Shown here: positions 1-7,967 of the stretch, piece by piece
Layout: every line of letters starts with the position of its first letter
Numbering within the stretch: the first letter of the stretch is position 1
IMG/VR virus record: IMGVR_UViG_3300025128_000308
Location: 1 to 25,166 of that record
DNA: 25,166 nt
DNA from: a virus
Direction: 5' to 3' (one strand)
Translations under genes and position numbers: made by a program
Notes under the pieces: generated by a model
What the model saw: only the letters and a program-made list of their open reading frames with translations
The model's database searches: none
Told to the model about the DNA's origin: nothing

Positions 1-1
1 T

Positions 2-37
2 GGCAAAGCTCAAGCCATGCTGGATCAACTTTTGCAT
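2..37 (-). CDS. Start of a gene running off the window (partial)
   Basis: Only the first 12 codons are present, reading MQKLIQHGLSFA, and the gene continues beyond base 1. The ATG lies three bases after the stop codon of the preceding membrane coiled-coil gene, so it belongs to the same transcription unit. A weak GTGAG sits a few bases upstream as a possible ribosome site. Its place directly after holin-type genes makes an endolysin or another lysis or late gene plausible, but nothing in twelve residues shows a function. Confidence 0.45.
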   Translation of the reverse strand, partial: MQKLIQHGLSFA

Positions 38-40
38 TAC

Positions 41-286
41 TCACTTATGGCCATTAAATTTGTTTCTAAGAGTGTTACAGAAATGCCAGAGCGCCGATAT
101 ATTTTTATCTGTTTGCTCTTGCTGTGCCTGTAACCGCACGACGCTAACATATGTATCCCTGCTTAATAACAGATCAAGGTCTTTTTGTAGTTCTTTTACT
201 TGGGCCTGGAGCCTGACAGCCACAACTAAAGCTCCTATCACAAACACCAAAAGCGGTAGAACCGTTTTTATAAGATCAAGACCCAT
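41..286 (-). CDS. Small membrane-anchored coiled-coil protein, possibly Rz-like inner spanin
   Basis: This 81-residue protein has one hydrophobic segment at about residues 7-24, followed directly by a charged, heptad-like stretch (residues 27-65) that should form a coiled coil. An N-terminal anchor with a periplasmic coil is the architecture of inner spanins (Rz), which fuse inner and outer membranes at the end of lysis. It follows the holin gene after one base, which fits a lysis cassette. It is short for an Rz, and no overlapping lipoprotein (Rz1) is visible, so it could instead be a holin accessory protein. That it is a gene is well supported; the role is inferred from topology and position. 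Confidence 0.7.
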   Translation of the reverse strand: MGLDLIKTVLPLLVFVIGALVVAVRLQAQVKELQKDLDLLLSRDTYVSVVRLQAQQEQTDKNISALWHFCNTLRNKFNGHK

Positions 287-287
287 T

Positions 288-812
288 TCACTTCCGTAAC
301 GCCTCGATTTGTTTTGTTTTGTCCTGGCTTGATCGGCTTGATCCTAGCCAAAAATTTGTCACTTGAGTAAAGGCCGCTGCCAATGTGCCTAGTAGAATAT
401 AGATAATTTCTGAATTTCCATCTGGAATGGGATCACCCAGAATGAGCCAAAGCATTATACCAAAACCAACAACAACGAGCACAGACATTGCACAAACAGC
501 CCATGCGTGTAGGTTGCTTTTACTGGCCATTGCCCGTGCGCTAACTCTGTCTTGCATTTCAATCCGCGCTGTTTGCAACCGTTCTTCGCTTAACTGCATC
601 TGCAATTTAATTTGCATATCCGGGTTTGCTTGTAGTTTTTTTATCGCAGCTACGCCATCCGCCTCTGTTTTAATTGGAGAACCGACTAAACTAGATGCAG
701 CACCAACAACTTTCTCTGCAATTTTTTCAGCGTCTTTGCCCACAAGAGAGCCAATTAAATCAGGAAGAAATTGCTGTGCTAGAGTTGTGGCGATTGGAAT
801 TAACGGTATCAT
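288..812 (-). CDS. Phage holin-like protein (3TM holin type)
   Basis: This 174-residue protein has a mixed N-terminal half, including an amphipathic coiled region at about residues 55-95, then two strong membrane segments near residues 104-126 and 136-157. A charged tail (around WLGSSRSSQDKTKQ) follows. That tail and the paired membrane segments resemble the holin family common in alphaproteobacterial phages. Holins open the inner membrane at a programmed time so the endolysin or other lysis effectors can act. The ATG follows the preceding stop by one base, and the neighbours on both sides are small membrane proteins, which supports a lysis cassette. The family assignment is from pattern recognition only. 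Confidence 0.7.
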   Translation of the reverse strand: MIPLIPIATTLAQQFLPDLIGSLVGKDAEKIAEKVVGAASSLVGSPIKTEADGVAAIKKLQANPDMQIKLQMQLSEERLQTARIEMQDRVSARAMASKSNLHAWAVCAMSVLVVVGFGIMLWLILGDPIPDGNSEIIYILLGTLAAAFTQVTNFWLGSSRSSQDKTKQIEALRK

Positions 813-813
813 T

Positions 814-1032
814 TTATGTTACCCAATTTTTAATTGCGATTGCAATACCAGCCAGGCCACCCATTGCAATACCCATCATCGTGATTGCACGTAAACTTCC
901 CTTGCCAAAAGACGCTAATTCAATTAATTCCAACTGATGCTTTTCAACATCATTTAATCGCTCCGCCATTGCGCCAACCTTTGTTTCCAACGCGACAAGA
1001 GAAAGCCGGATATCGCTATCTTGTTGGGACAT
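814..1032 (-). CDS. XhlA-like coiled-coil membrane protein, lysis accessory
   Basis: This is a 72-residue protein starting MSQQDSDIRL. Residues 8-45 form a charged, heptad-rich segment, and residues 53-68 form one hydrophobic membrane helix at the C-terminus. This is the layout of XhlA or haemolysin-type accessory proteins found beside phage holins. The start at 1032 is chosen because GAGG lies six bases upstream; a TTG five codons earlier in the same frame has no comparable site. The first 17 bases overlap the end of the protease gene in another frame, and the holin follows after one base. Confidence 0.65.
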   Translation of the reverse strand: MSQQDSDIRLSLVALETKVGAMAERLNDVEKHQLELIELASFGKGSLRAITMMGIAMGGLAGIAIAIKNWVT

Positions 1033-1843
1033 TCGCAGCCTCTTCAATCTCGATTATTCTGTCATCCCCAATGAGAAAACCAAATTTATTTGCTCTAAAA
1101 AATATACGGATTTCAGAGATTGGCCTTGACCACCCCATGTGACTGACGACATTGCCCCACCCATAGGCTGAAACCATGCTTGGTACGCCAATCATTTCAT
1201 AGCCACGTTCACTTTTAACCCAAAGCGAACCTCCGCTATTGCCAAAAATTATAGGTGAACTCGATAAAAATAAAGCTCTCCCATCGCGGTCTTTCCCGTA
1301 GCCCGATAGTAATCCGACTGTCGGAAAAGGGGGAGCCCCAAGGCCACTTCCCACCGCATACGTTTCTTGAAAGATCCAGGGGCCATCTGCTTTTTCGGGA
1401 TATAATTTTCCAACGAATTGCACTGGTTTTTCTTTATCATCAATTCGGACCAGAGCTAAATCACGGAGCTTGTCATAGGCAACAATGTTTCCTGTACGCC
1501 CAGTTGTGCCGATAGCCGTGCTATAATTATTATATTCGTAAATATCTATTTTAACTGGCCGACGCATTTCCACTTCTTTTGTTTCTTGTGCGTCCGAATC
1601 AAATATCTTTTGAATACTGATTGCATTTTGAATAACATGATAATTTGTTAGAACGTAGCTTTCCCACTCTCCCTCATACATTTCTGAAAAAATGACTGTA
1701 CCGCTTCCAGTACCACGGCTATTTCCCGTGGTGACAAGCACAGTTGGGTAAAGCATTTCCTTGTGCTTTTGCTTTGGCACATCTGCACTCGCCGGGAGCG
1801 CAAACACAATTAGGATCGCTACAAATAATGGGAGAATTTTCAT
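1016..1843 (-). CDS. Secreted trypsin-like serine protease
   Basis: This 275-residue protein has a clear Sec signal peptide: Lys2, a hydrophobic core at residues 3-17 and a likely cleavage after Ala-Ser-Ala at residue 20. The mature part has the chymotrypsin/HtrA-type triad: His69 in NYHV, Asp128 in RDLALVRI and Ser203 in GNSGGS. A TGSGTVIF strand precedes the histidine, as in S1 or trypsin_2 peptidases. No PDZ domain follows and there are no cysteines, so stability does not depend on disulphides. It should act in the periplasm or outside the cell. Its ATG overlaps the preceding stop (TGATG), and it sits between fibre-associated and holin genes. Possible roles are processing a virion protein, degrading envelope proteins at lysis, or modifying the host surface. 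The protease call is firm; the role is inferred. Confidence 0.85.
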   Translation of the reverse strand: MKILPLFVAILIVFALPASADVPKQKHKEMLYPTVLVTTGNSRGTGSGTVIFSEMYEGEWESYVLTNYHVIQNAISIQKIFDSDAQETKEVEMRRPVKIDIYEYNNYSTAIGTTGRTGNIVAYDKLRDLALVRIDDKEKPVQFVGKLYPEKADGPWIFQETYAVGSGLGAPPFPTVGLLSGYGKDRDGRALFLSSSPIIFGNSGGSLWVKSERGYEMIGVPSMVSAYGWGNVVSHMGWSRPISEIRIFFRANKFGFLIGDDRIIEIEEAANVPTR

Positions 1844-1995
1844 CAGTCTGTCCCTCCGACTTTAATTTCATCTATGTAGTCCTCTTCCAGTTTTATAATG
1901 GCTGCACGTAAATTAATGTTTTCCTTTTGCAATCGCGTAAGCTCAACTGCCATCGCTCTAATTTGGTTTTCTGCGCTTACGCTAATTTCAGTCAT
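1843..1995 (-). CDS. Small coiled-coil protein (50 aa)
   Basis: I found this short gene by translating the gap before the protease. It encodes 50 residues starting MTEISVSAEN, with a leucine/isoleucine heptad region at about residues 12-38 that should form a helix or coiled coil. Its ATG overlaps the last codons of the upstream gene (ATGACTGA), and its TGA overlaps the protease ATG (TGATG), a double overlap typical of translationally coupled phage genes. There is no signal peptide or membrane segment. The function is unknown; a small virion or chaperone-like partner of its neighbours is possible. Confidence 0.65.
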   Translation of the reverse strand: MTEISVSAENQIRAMAVELTRLQKENINLRAAIIKLEEDYIDEIKVGGTD

Positions 1996-2281
1996 CCGTC
2001 GCCGTCGCTTTCACATTTTCATAAATGGCGTCTAGGCGCTCCCATTCAGTTTGTTCTGCATCAATAATAGTTTGATATTTTGTTGTTGTGTTCGCATCCA
2101 AACCGCCCTCAAGAATTTTTAAACGCATCCACATAATCTGCAAGTCTTCTACAATTCTTCCATCGTCGCCAGACCATCTTGGATCAACTTCGTGACCCCT
2201 TGGCCCGCCATTCATCCAATTTGCGATGCCGCAATACCGTTCTTGTTTTGCTTCAGAAATTTTCTGATTTTTGGTTGCCAT
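1988..2281 (-). CDS. Hypothetical protein after the tail fibre gene
   Basis: This 97-residue soluble protein starts MATKNQKISE. It has a strong AAGGAG ribosome site about seven bases before the ATG, which itself comes 13 bases after the fibre gene's stop. The C-terminal half (about residues 45-90) is predicted helical and acidic, with several tryptophans and methionines. I do not recognise the family. Its place between the fibre and a small coiled-coil protein suggests a fibre-assembly or tail-associated role, but this rests on position only. Confidence 0.7.
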   Translation of the reverse strand: MATKNQKISEAKQERYCGIANWMNGGPRGHEVDPRWSGDDGRIVEDLQIMWMRLKILEGGLDANTTTKYQTIIDAEQTEWERLDAIYENVKATATDD

Positions 2282-2294
2282 TTTTTACTCCTTT

Positions 2295-4496
2295 TTAATT
2301 TGCATAGAACAAACATAACCAATCAGTATAATTTGCATTCGCGTACCTTGTGGTGTCCGCATACAGCGGATTTCCCCCAGAATAAAATAGTTGCAATTCT
2401 GCTCGAAAATGAGTTGTCCCATCTACATTATTGGAGTGAGTTCTAATCACGCCTTGGCAGTCACGGTATGCTTCGGCCATGTTTTGTTTTACATTAATCG
2501 CGTAGCCAATCCAATTTGTCGCGTTCGTTTGGGTGCTTGTGTTGAACCAGACACATGAAGTGTCAGACGCATTCACCCCTGCTGGTTTGCTTCCAAATCC
2601 TGTAGATGAATTAAGCAACGGCATCGTGTAATTGTTGGTCACCATATCATCGATGTCTGGACACAAGTCGCTATCCCCTGCTCCCACATCCCAACTATGT
2701 CCAGCCACCGCCAATTCCATTGTTCCGCCATTGTTGAAAACTCGCACCATCACATGATTTCTTCTACGCGCAAAAAGGTGAGGATTTCGCATAAAGACAT
2801 TATTAAACTCGGCGGCAGAAGTTCCTACATCTCGCGTCCCATCGCCATCCGGCACAAGATTTTCACCAATGGAAGACAAATCTGCTCCGCTGCTGGCAGC
2901 AGCCCACTTGATTCCAGAAGCCTCTGAACTGTCAGCGACTAAAACGTGTGTGTTGCTTCCCACACTTAATGCACGTGGATCGCCACTTCCGTCGCCAACC
3001 AGGATCGAGCCTTTGGCTGTTACGTCGAGTGTGCCAACCGCTGACGTACCTTGGCCAAGAAGCACATGACCGCTGGCTAATGAACTTGCGCCCGTACCAC
3101 CATCGGCTACGGCTAAATCGGTAATGCCATTGATTGTACCGCTGTCAATATTCACATTGGTCATTGCATTATTGCCAAAATCACTTACGGCATTAATATC
3201 AAGTTCTTTGTCTATTTGGATTTTTTCACTACCGTTACTTGTTACAAAAGTAACATACGCATTTCCGGCTTCTTTAATTTCAAGCGCGGCTGCGTCATTA
3301 TCGGTTAGGGTAATATCCATTTGTGTGCCATCCGCCGAAATTGAATCGAGCGCGATATCTCCGACATTTGTAATATTCCCATCACCAACACTTAAACTTG
3401 TGCCAGCTATTGCCGCAAATGTTCCGGCGGCTGCACTGTTAGCACCAATAATTGTGCCATCAACGGCTCCCGAATCAATGTTAACATTCGTCATAGCATT
3501 TGAGCCAAAATCTGATGCAGCATTAATGTCCAGGGCTTTATCAACTTGTATTTTCTCGCCACTGTTCGTCGTCACAAACGTCATGTATGCCGTCGAGCCT
3601 TCTTTAATTTCGAGAGCCGCAGCATCATTGTCCGTAAGCACAATATCAATTTGCGTTCCATCAGCCGAAATTGAATCAAGTGCAACATCGCCAACATTGG
3701 TGAGGTTAACATCTGACAAGCTGGTTGCGCCTGTCACGGTTAGTGTACCGTTAACGGTTAAAGCGCCAGACGCTAACCCAATCAAATCTGTGTCATCGGT
3801 ATGACCAATATTTGTGCCGTTTATTATCACGTTATCTGTGGCCAATGAACCGCTGACAGTGTACGCCCCGGTTAGCGCAACACCATCAATCCATTTGGCA
3901 CTGGATGAATCATATATAAGCACACTACCGTTAGCCGGGCTTGTAATATTAGCATCTGTGGCCCCTGCAATGGAGGCTACTGCCCCTGCTGTTGTAAGAG
4001 CCGTACCATTTGAATCATAGAGAATATATTTATTGGCTTGATCGGATGCTGTGTCCGCGTAAGGAAATTCTAATGGCCCTGACGTTCCTGTGCCACTAGT
4101 TGTACGATTCACATTTACTGGCAATTGAATATTTCGAGATGACGCGGTTTCAAGCTGCTGATCGTTAATCGCTAACCTGTCTAAATCATCATTAATACTT
4201 GCCGCTTTAAAGTCACCGCCCGTTGTATAATCGGAGGTTCTTTCAATCGCCTGATTGCTTTCAATGGTGACAATCGTGCTCGACGCGGGAGCATTGCCTG
4301 ACGTAAAGGTAATACTGCCTGTACCATCCGCAGACAAAGTTGTTGTGTAATGCGTTGTTACCGTCTTCAAGGTTGAGCCTACATAAACGCGGATATCGGC
4401 ACTTGCCAGCACCTTAAACGAAAAGCTGTACGGCCCCAAACTTCCGCTGCTGGTAAATTGGACTCGCCTGTGAACTGCATTTACTGTAATAGCCAT
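2295..4496 (-). CDS. Tail fibre protein with T7-fibre-like N-terminus and internal repeat
   Basis: This 733-residue protein is the likely receptor-binding fibre. Residues 1-125 (VQFTSSGSLGPYSFSFKVL, then a YTTTLSADGTGSITF region) resemble the N-terminal domain of T7-type fibres, which attaches to the tail. The middle is Thr/Ser/Asp/Gly-rich and holds two copies of an about 80-residue module (residues about 267-347 and 377-457), then a VADGGTGASSLASGHVLLGQ segment common in phage fibres. The C-terminal about 150 residues contain most of the aromatics and the only cysteines (612, 648, 680, 728) and are probably the receptor-binding tip. An AGGAAG site precedes the ATG. It follows the internal core genes, as in T7. 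No intramolecular chaperone or depolymerase domain was recognised. Confidence 0.85.
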   Translation of the reverse strand: MAITVNAVHRRVQFTSSGSLGPYSFSFKVLASADIRVYVGSTLKTVTTHYTTTLSADGTGSITFTSGNAPASSTIVTIESNQAIERTSDYTTGGDFKAASINDDLDRLAINDQQLETASSRNIQLPVNVNRTTSGTGTSGPLEFPYADTASDQANKYILYDSNGTALTTAGAVASIAGATDANITSPANGSVLIYDSSSAKWIDGVALTGAYTVSGSLATDNVIINGTNIGHTDDTDLIGLASGALTVNGTLTVTGATSLSDVNLTNVGDVALDSISADGTQIDIVLTDNDAAALEIKEGSTAYMTFVTTNSGEKIQVDKALDINAASDFGSNAMTNVNIDSGAVDGTIIGANSAAAGTFAAIAGTSLSVGDGNITNVGDIALDSISADGTQMDITLTDNDAAALEIKEAGNAYVTFVTSNGSEKIQIDKELDINAVSDFGNNAMTNVNIDSGTINGITDLAVADGGTGASSLASGHVLLGQGTSAVGTLDVTAKGSILVGDGSGDPRALSVGSNTHVLVADSSEASGIKWAAASSGADLSSIGENLVPDGDGTRDVGTSAAEFNNVFMRNPHLFARRRNHVMVRVFNNGGTMELAVAGHSWDVGAGDSDLCPDIDDMVTNNYTMPLLNSSTGFGSKPAGVNASDTSCVWFNTSTQTNATNWIGYAINVKQNMAEAYRDCQGVIRTHSNNVDGTTHFRAELQLFYSGGNPLYADTTRYANANYTDWLCLFYAN
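3126..3698 (-). repeat. Two-copy module repeat inside the fibre gene
   Basis: Bases 3456-3698 and 3126-3368 encode two related blocks of about 81 residues. Both contain ALDSISADGTQ, LTDNDAAALEIKE, an AY-TFVT segment, a GEKIQ or SEKIQ segment and NAMTNVNIDSG. They are separated by about 29 residues. Protein identity is high but the DNA has diverged at many codon positions, so this is an old, selected duplication of a beta-structured shaft module and unlike the exact duplications elsewhere in the window. Confidence 0.85.
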
Positions 4497-4535
4497 TGTC
4501 TACTTCCTATATATATAATATTACCTTTTGACATT

Positions 4536-7500
4536 TTAGTTAACCTTAAAACTTCTATTATCTTCCTTCTCGTTTTTCTTCATTTTTTCAACAATATCTT
4601 TTGCTTTGTTTGCAATATCTACCATTTTAAAAATTAGCTTATCTGTAAGTTCTGTTTTCTGTTCGGGTAATAGCTTTGGACTTACTAAAATTACATCAAT
4701 AGATTTCCTGAGATTACGGAAATCTTCTTCAAACCCTTTTATAACTGCGGATTCGGGATAGACATTGCTAAGTACCAGTTTTTTAGCCCGGTCTATATTT
4801 AAACGGTCTATTCGCTTGCTAATGGAAGCAATAACTTTGTTTGCATCATTAAGATCATTCCAAAACTCAGTAAGTGGCGCTAATGAAAGGTTGGGATACC
4901 GTATTATAAAGGAATCAAGAAAAGCGCCTTGTAAAACTGAACGGCGCGGCAACGCGGGTTCGTCTACAACTTCTGTCGCACCTAAAACACGGTCCACAAG
5001 ATCAAAGGCTCGACGGCCCAATGTACCGGACATACTACCCACAAAATTTTCAATGCCTATGGGTGAAACGATACGTCCTGTCACTCCCAAGTCATCAAAT
5101 CCTCTGGCAATCGCTTTGGCACTTTCTGATGTATATATTGTTTGTTGATCGACACTTAACAAACGCTCTTGGTCCCTTGGTATAAGTGGCCCTCCTCTAA
5201 AAATATCGTAATTCGCTAAGTTTTCTATTAAAGGAGATAATGCCTGGGGAACAAGACCAGACCCCGTATCTGACCATAATGGATCTAAAAACGCTTTTTT
5301 CATATTTGGCAAAGTCATCTTCGTTTCACCATGTGCAATATCTAATATTCTCTCAGCATATGTTCCGAAAATTATACCTTGCTCAAATGCCTTTGGAATC
5401 CGGTACACCGTGTCGCCCGACTGAACAATAAAAAATATGTCTTTTTGCCAATCGGGTAGATTTCTATACACTTCGGCTTTTTCGGGGGTACTATGATTAT
5501 CGAACCACAAATAAACGGCGGGAGCCGTAATTAGCATCGCAGATTTAATAACTGCTTTTTTAGGGTTGTCTCTAAACTCTCTTGCTAATCTATCCCACCC
5601 CTGGACACGGGCATTTGTAAAGGCTGAGATCATATTAATAGCCCTCATTTGATCGCCCATTCTCGCAAAATCCAAAGTTACTTCTCTAGAACGATACGCG
5701 GCTTCGGCTATCGCATTAGGACCATCCCCCAATTGTCTTTTTGCTGCTTTAAACTCACCAACGCGAGTTGAGTTTTCAAAAACATCAGACATAAAACGTA
5801 AAAACCTTAATGTATTAAGCGGATTTACAACATTTGCCGCAGTTTTCAACAGTCCCGTTTGTTTCGTTAATTCTTCAAGGTTTGTATTCAAATATTTCCG
5901 GTCAATATCTACAAAAGTAGCGTTTGCTCCTCCATTTGCGACCCATTGTTTATAGGATTTACTCTTGAAACCCATTGCCAGGAAACCTTCAAGCCAGCTT
6001 ACAACAGGAATATACCCACTTTTTGAATAGATCGCCGCTGTTATATTATCCCGCATCATATTTTTTACGAAAAATGCAGGGTCTAAAATGGCCCCGGCAC
6101 GTAACACACGGGCCGGAACATTCATCACCTTAGTAACATATCCAACCTCTTTGGGTTTTGCGTTATTTAAAATCGCCGCTATTTCTGGATCAGGCGCTTC
6201 GTATATTTGAGCTTTCCCATCGTTATACACAACAAACGTGCGGTCACTTTCAGGAGCGGCTTCTCTTCTAAAAATAGTTAGCTCATCAGGATTATTTTCT
6301 ACGCCACCCCGAATTGTTTTAGAAAGCCCTACCTCTTCCGGTTTTACTTTAATCGCTTTTGTTTTTGGGTCTAATTTTGTAAACAACAATCCATTTGGGT
6401 CTAGGTCAATCATTGCCGTTGCCATTCGATTTCTTTCAGCTAATTCCGAATAGCGATAAGTATCCGAAATTATACTTTCTAATGGATCGACAAGATTGCG
6501 AGTAGAATCTTTTTCGACACCTTTTATGGTCTTGATCGGTCTTTTAGACCGCGCACCAGGCGCACTGGATTTACCATCATCCATTTCCCGATACATTGGG
6601 ACATAATCTTTGTTTTTCTTCAGTATCGCTTCATACTGTTTTTTTGTAAGAACGCCTGTATCGGCCAGTTGTTTTAAAACATTATTTTGATAATCTACAA
6701 CCTCTTCAAAAGTTTTAGCAAACAATCCATCTTTTTTATGTTGGCCGACCAAAGCTTTACGATCAGCCATGTCAATGTTTGTGTTAATATTTCGCTTCTC
6801 TAATTCCATTGCCCGTCTTGCGATTGAATACGCTGTAAACTCTTTCAGTTGTCCATGTACGGGTTTAAGAATATCCTGTAATGAACGTCCCATCGTTTCC
6901 CGTGTATAGTAATCAGTCGGCCCAAATTTTAACGCAGCGGTAGCGCGGCCTTCACCGACGATATTTGTCCTCCATATTTTATAAGGATCATTGTGCGCGG
7001 CAAGGTCTTCATTTCCTTTAAGCTCTTTAACTACTCGCCCAAGAGGGTGGCCACGATCAATAAAGCGAGTATATACCTCAGCAAATGTCAATCTTTTGTG
7101 GGGGCGGGTTTTTGGACTTATATTTTGTAATATTCGCTCACTCGACGTTTCCGCTACCGTTTTCGCCTGTGTTACCGGAACTTCTGAACCCCGCAGCCCG
7201 GCATTTGCTGTTGCAAGAAAATCTGCTTTAACTTGCCCACCAGCGCGTAATGCTTTGCCAGCTAGATCAAGTATTCCTTGTACCGCTGGGCCTATGACAA
7301 CACCAGGGGCCGCTACCACCAAACGAGAACGTAAATTGCCAACATTCCCGTCTGGCTCATCCATCCATTCCGCAATTGTATCTGCATACGCAAGAGCCGT
7401 TTCACCGCCATATTCCTTGGGAATTATTTTAAACATATCTAAAACAGTTTTTGCTAATTCTTCATCAGCAGTTACAAATTCACCAACCGCACCGCCAATG

Positions 7501-7964
7501 GTTGCTCCTATATATTTGCCTCCAACGCCTAGTGCTCTGACTAATTTCATTGCCGGAACAATACCAATCAGCGATTGAGTTACATCTGAGGAAAATTCAC
7601 CAATTCGACTAGAGTCAAGCGCAACATAATTATTAGGAAACAAATAATCTTCCGCTGCTTTACGATTGTCTTCACCGATCACTAGATCTACGGCTGCATT
7701 TACGGCTTTAGTACCGCCAGCAAGAATACCCTCACTACTTTCCACGGCCCCTTCCCATACCTCTTCAAGACGATCAACAACGTCTTCTAAAACAGTTGTC
7801 TCCTCGCCCTCCGCAGGGATTTGGTTTTGCGCTGGTTCTTGCTCAACCATATTTTCTACAGAAAAACCTAATTTTTGAGCAATTTCACTATCAGTAAGGT
7901 CTGGGTATTTTCTCCGTAGAAACGCCTGATATTTGGGGTCTTGTAATAAGATTTCGTTAGCCAT
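4536..7964 (-). CDS. Large virion protein with LPD38 domain, gp16-position ejected protein
   Basis: At 1142 residues this is the largest protein here. Residues about 610-880 match my recollection of LPD38 (large polyvalent-protein-associated domain 38): RVLRAGAILDPAFFVKNMMR, then a long helical region ending near FGTYAERILDI. The N-terminus (DPKYQAFLRRKYPDLTDSEI) looks like a small helical motif. Residues about 135-170 are Gly/Ala-rich and hydrophobic, and about 838-848 are also apolar. The C-terminus is Lys/Glu-rich coil. It is third in a gp14-gp15-gp16-like series and is followed by the fibre, so it probably is ejected into the host as part of the DNA-translocation tunnel. I saw no transglycosylase motif of the kind T7 gp16 carries. 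It starts three bases after the previous stop. Confidence 0.75.
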   Translation of the reverse strand: MANEILLQDPKYQAFLRRKYPDLTDSEIAQKLGFSVENMVEQEPAQNQIPAEGEETTVLEDVVDRLEEVWEGAVESSEGILAGGTKAVNAAVDLVIGEDNRKAAEDYLFPNNYVALDSSRIGEFSSDVTQSLIGIVPAMKLVRALGVGGKYIGATIGGAVGEFVTADEELAKTVLDMFKIIPKEYGGETALAYADTIAEWMDEPDGNVGNLRSRLVVAAPGVVIGPAVQGILDLAGKALRAGGQVKADFLATANAGLRGSEVPVTQAKTVAETSSERILQNISPKTRPHKRLTFAEVYTRFIDRGHPLGRVVKELKGNEDLAAHNDPYKIWRTNIVGEGRATAALKFGPTDYYTRETMGRSLQDILKPVHGQLKEFTAYSIARRAMELEKRNINTNIDMADRKALVGQHKKDGLFAKTFEEVVDYQNNVLKQLADTGVLTKKQYEAILKKNKDYVPMYREMDDGKSSAPGARSKRPIKTIKGVEKDSTRNLVDPLESIISDTYRYSELAERNRMATAMIDLDPNGLLFTKLDPKTKAIKVKPEEVGLSKTIRGGVENNPDELTIFRREAAPESDRTFVVYNDGKAQIYEAPDPEIAAILNNAKPKEVGYVTKVMNVPARVLRAGAILDPAFFVKNMMRDNITAAIYSKSGYIPVVSWLEGFLAMGFKSKSYKQWVANGGANATFVDIDRKYLNTNLEELTKQTGLLKTAANVVNPLNTLRFLRFMSDVFENSTRVGEFKAAKRQLGDGPNAIAEAAYRSREVTLDFARMGDQMRAINMISAFTNARVQGWDRLAREFRDNPKKAVIKSAMLITAPAVYLWFDNHSTPEKAEVYRNLPDWQKDIFFIVQSGDTVYRIPKAFEQGIIFGTYAERILDIAHGETKMTLPNMKKAFLDPLWSDTGSGLVPQALSPLIENLANYDIFRGGPLIPRDQERLLSVDQQTIYTSESAKAIARGFDDLGVTGRIVSPIGIENFVGSMSGTLGRRAFDLVDRVLGATEVVDEPALPRRSVLQGAFLDSFIIRYPNLSLAPLTEFWNDLNDANKVIASISKRIDRLNIDRAKKLVLSNVYPESAVIKGFEEDFRNLRKSIDVILVSPKLLPEQKTELTDKLIFKMVDIANKAKDIVEKMKKNEKEDNRSFKVN

Positions 7965-7967
7965 TAC

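Noticed and set aside
3124-3804. Long open frame on the plus strand opposite the fibre gene
   Set aside because: Ser/Ala/Pro/Val-biased antisense reading of a Thr/Asp/Ala-rich repeat gene, with no ribosome site; its repeats mirror the fibre module.
6991-7578. Plus-strand frame of 195 codons opposite the LPD38 gene
   Set aside because: Composition is biased, no start signal is seen, and it lies fully inside a well-supported gene.
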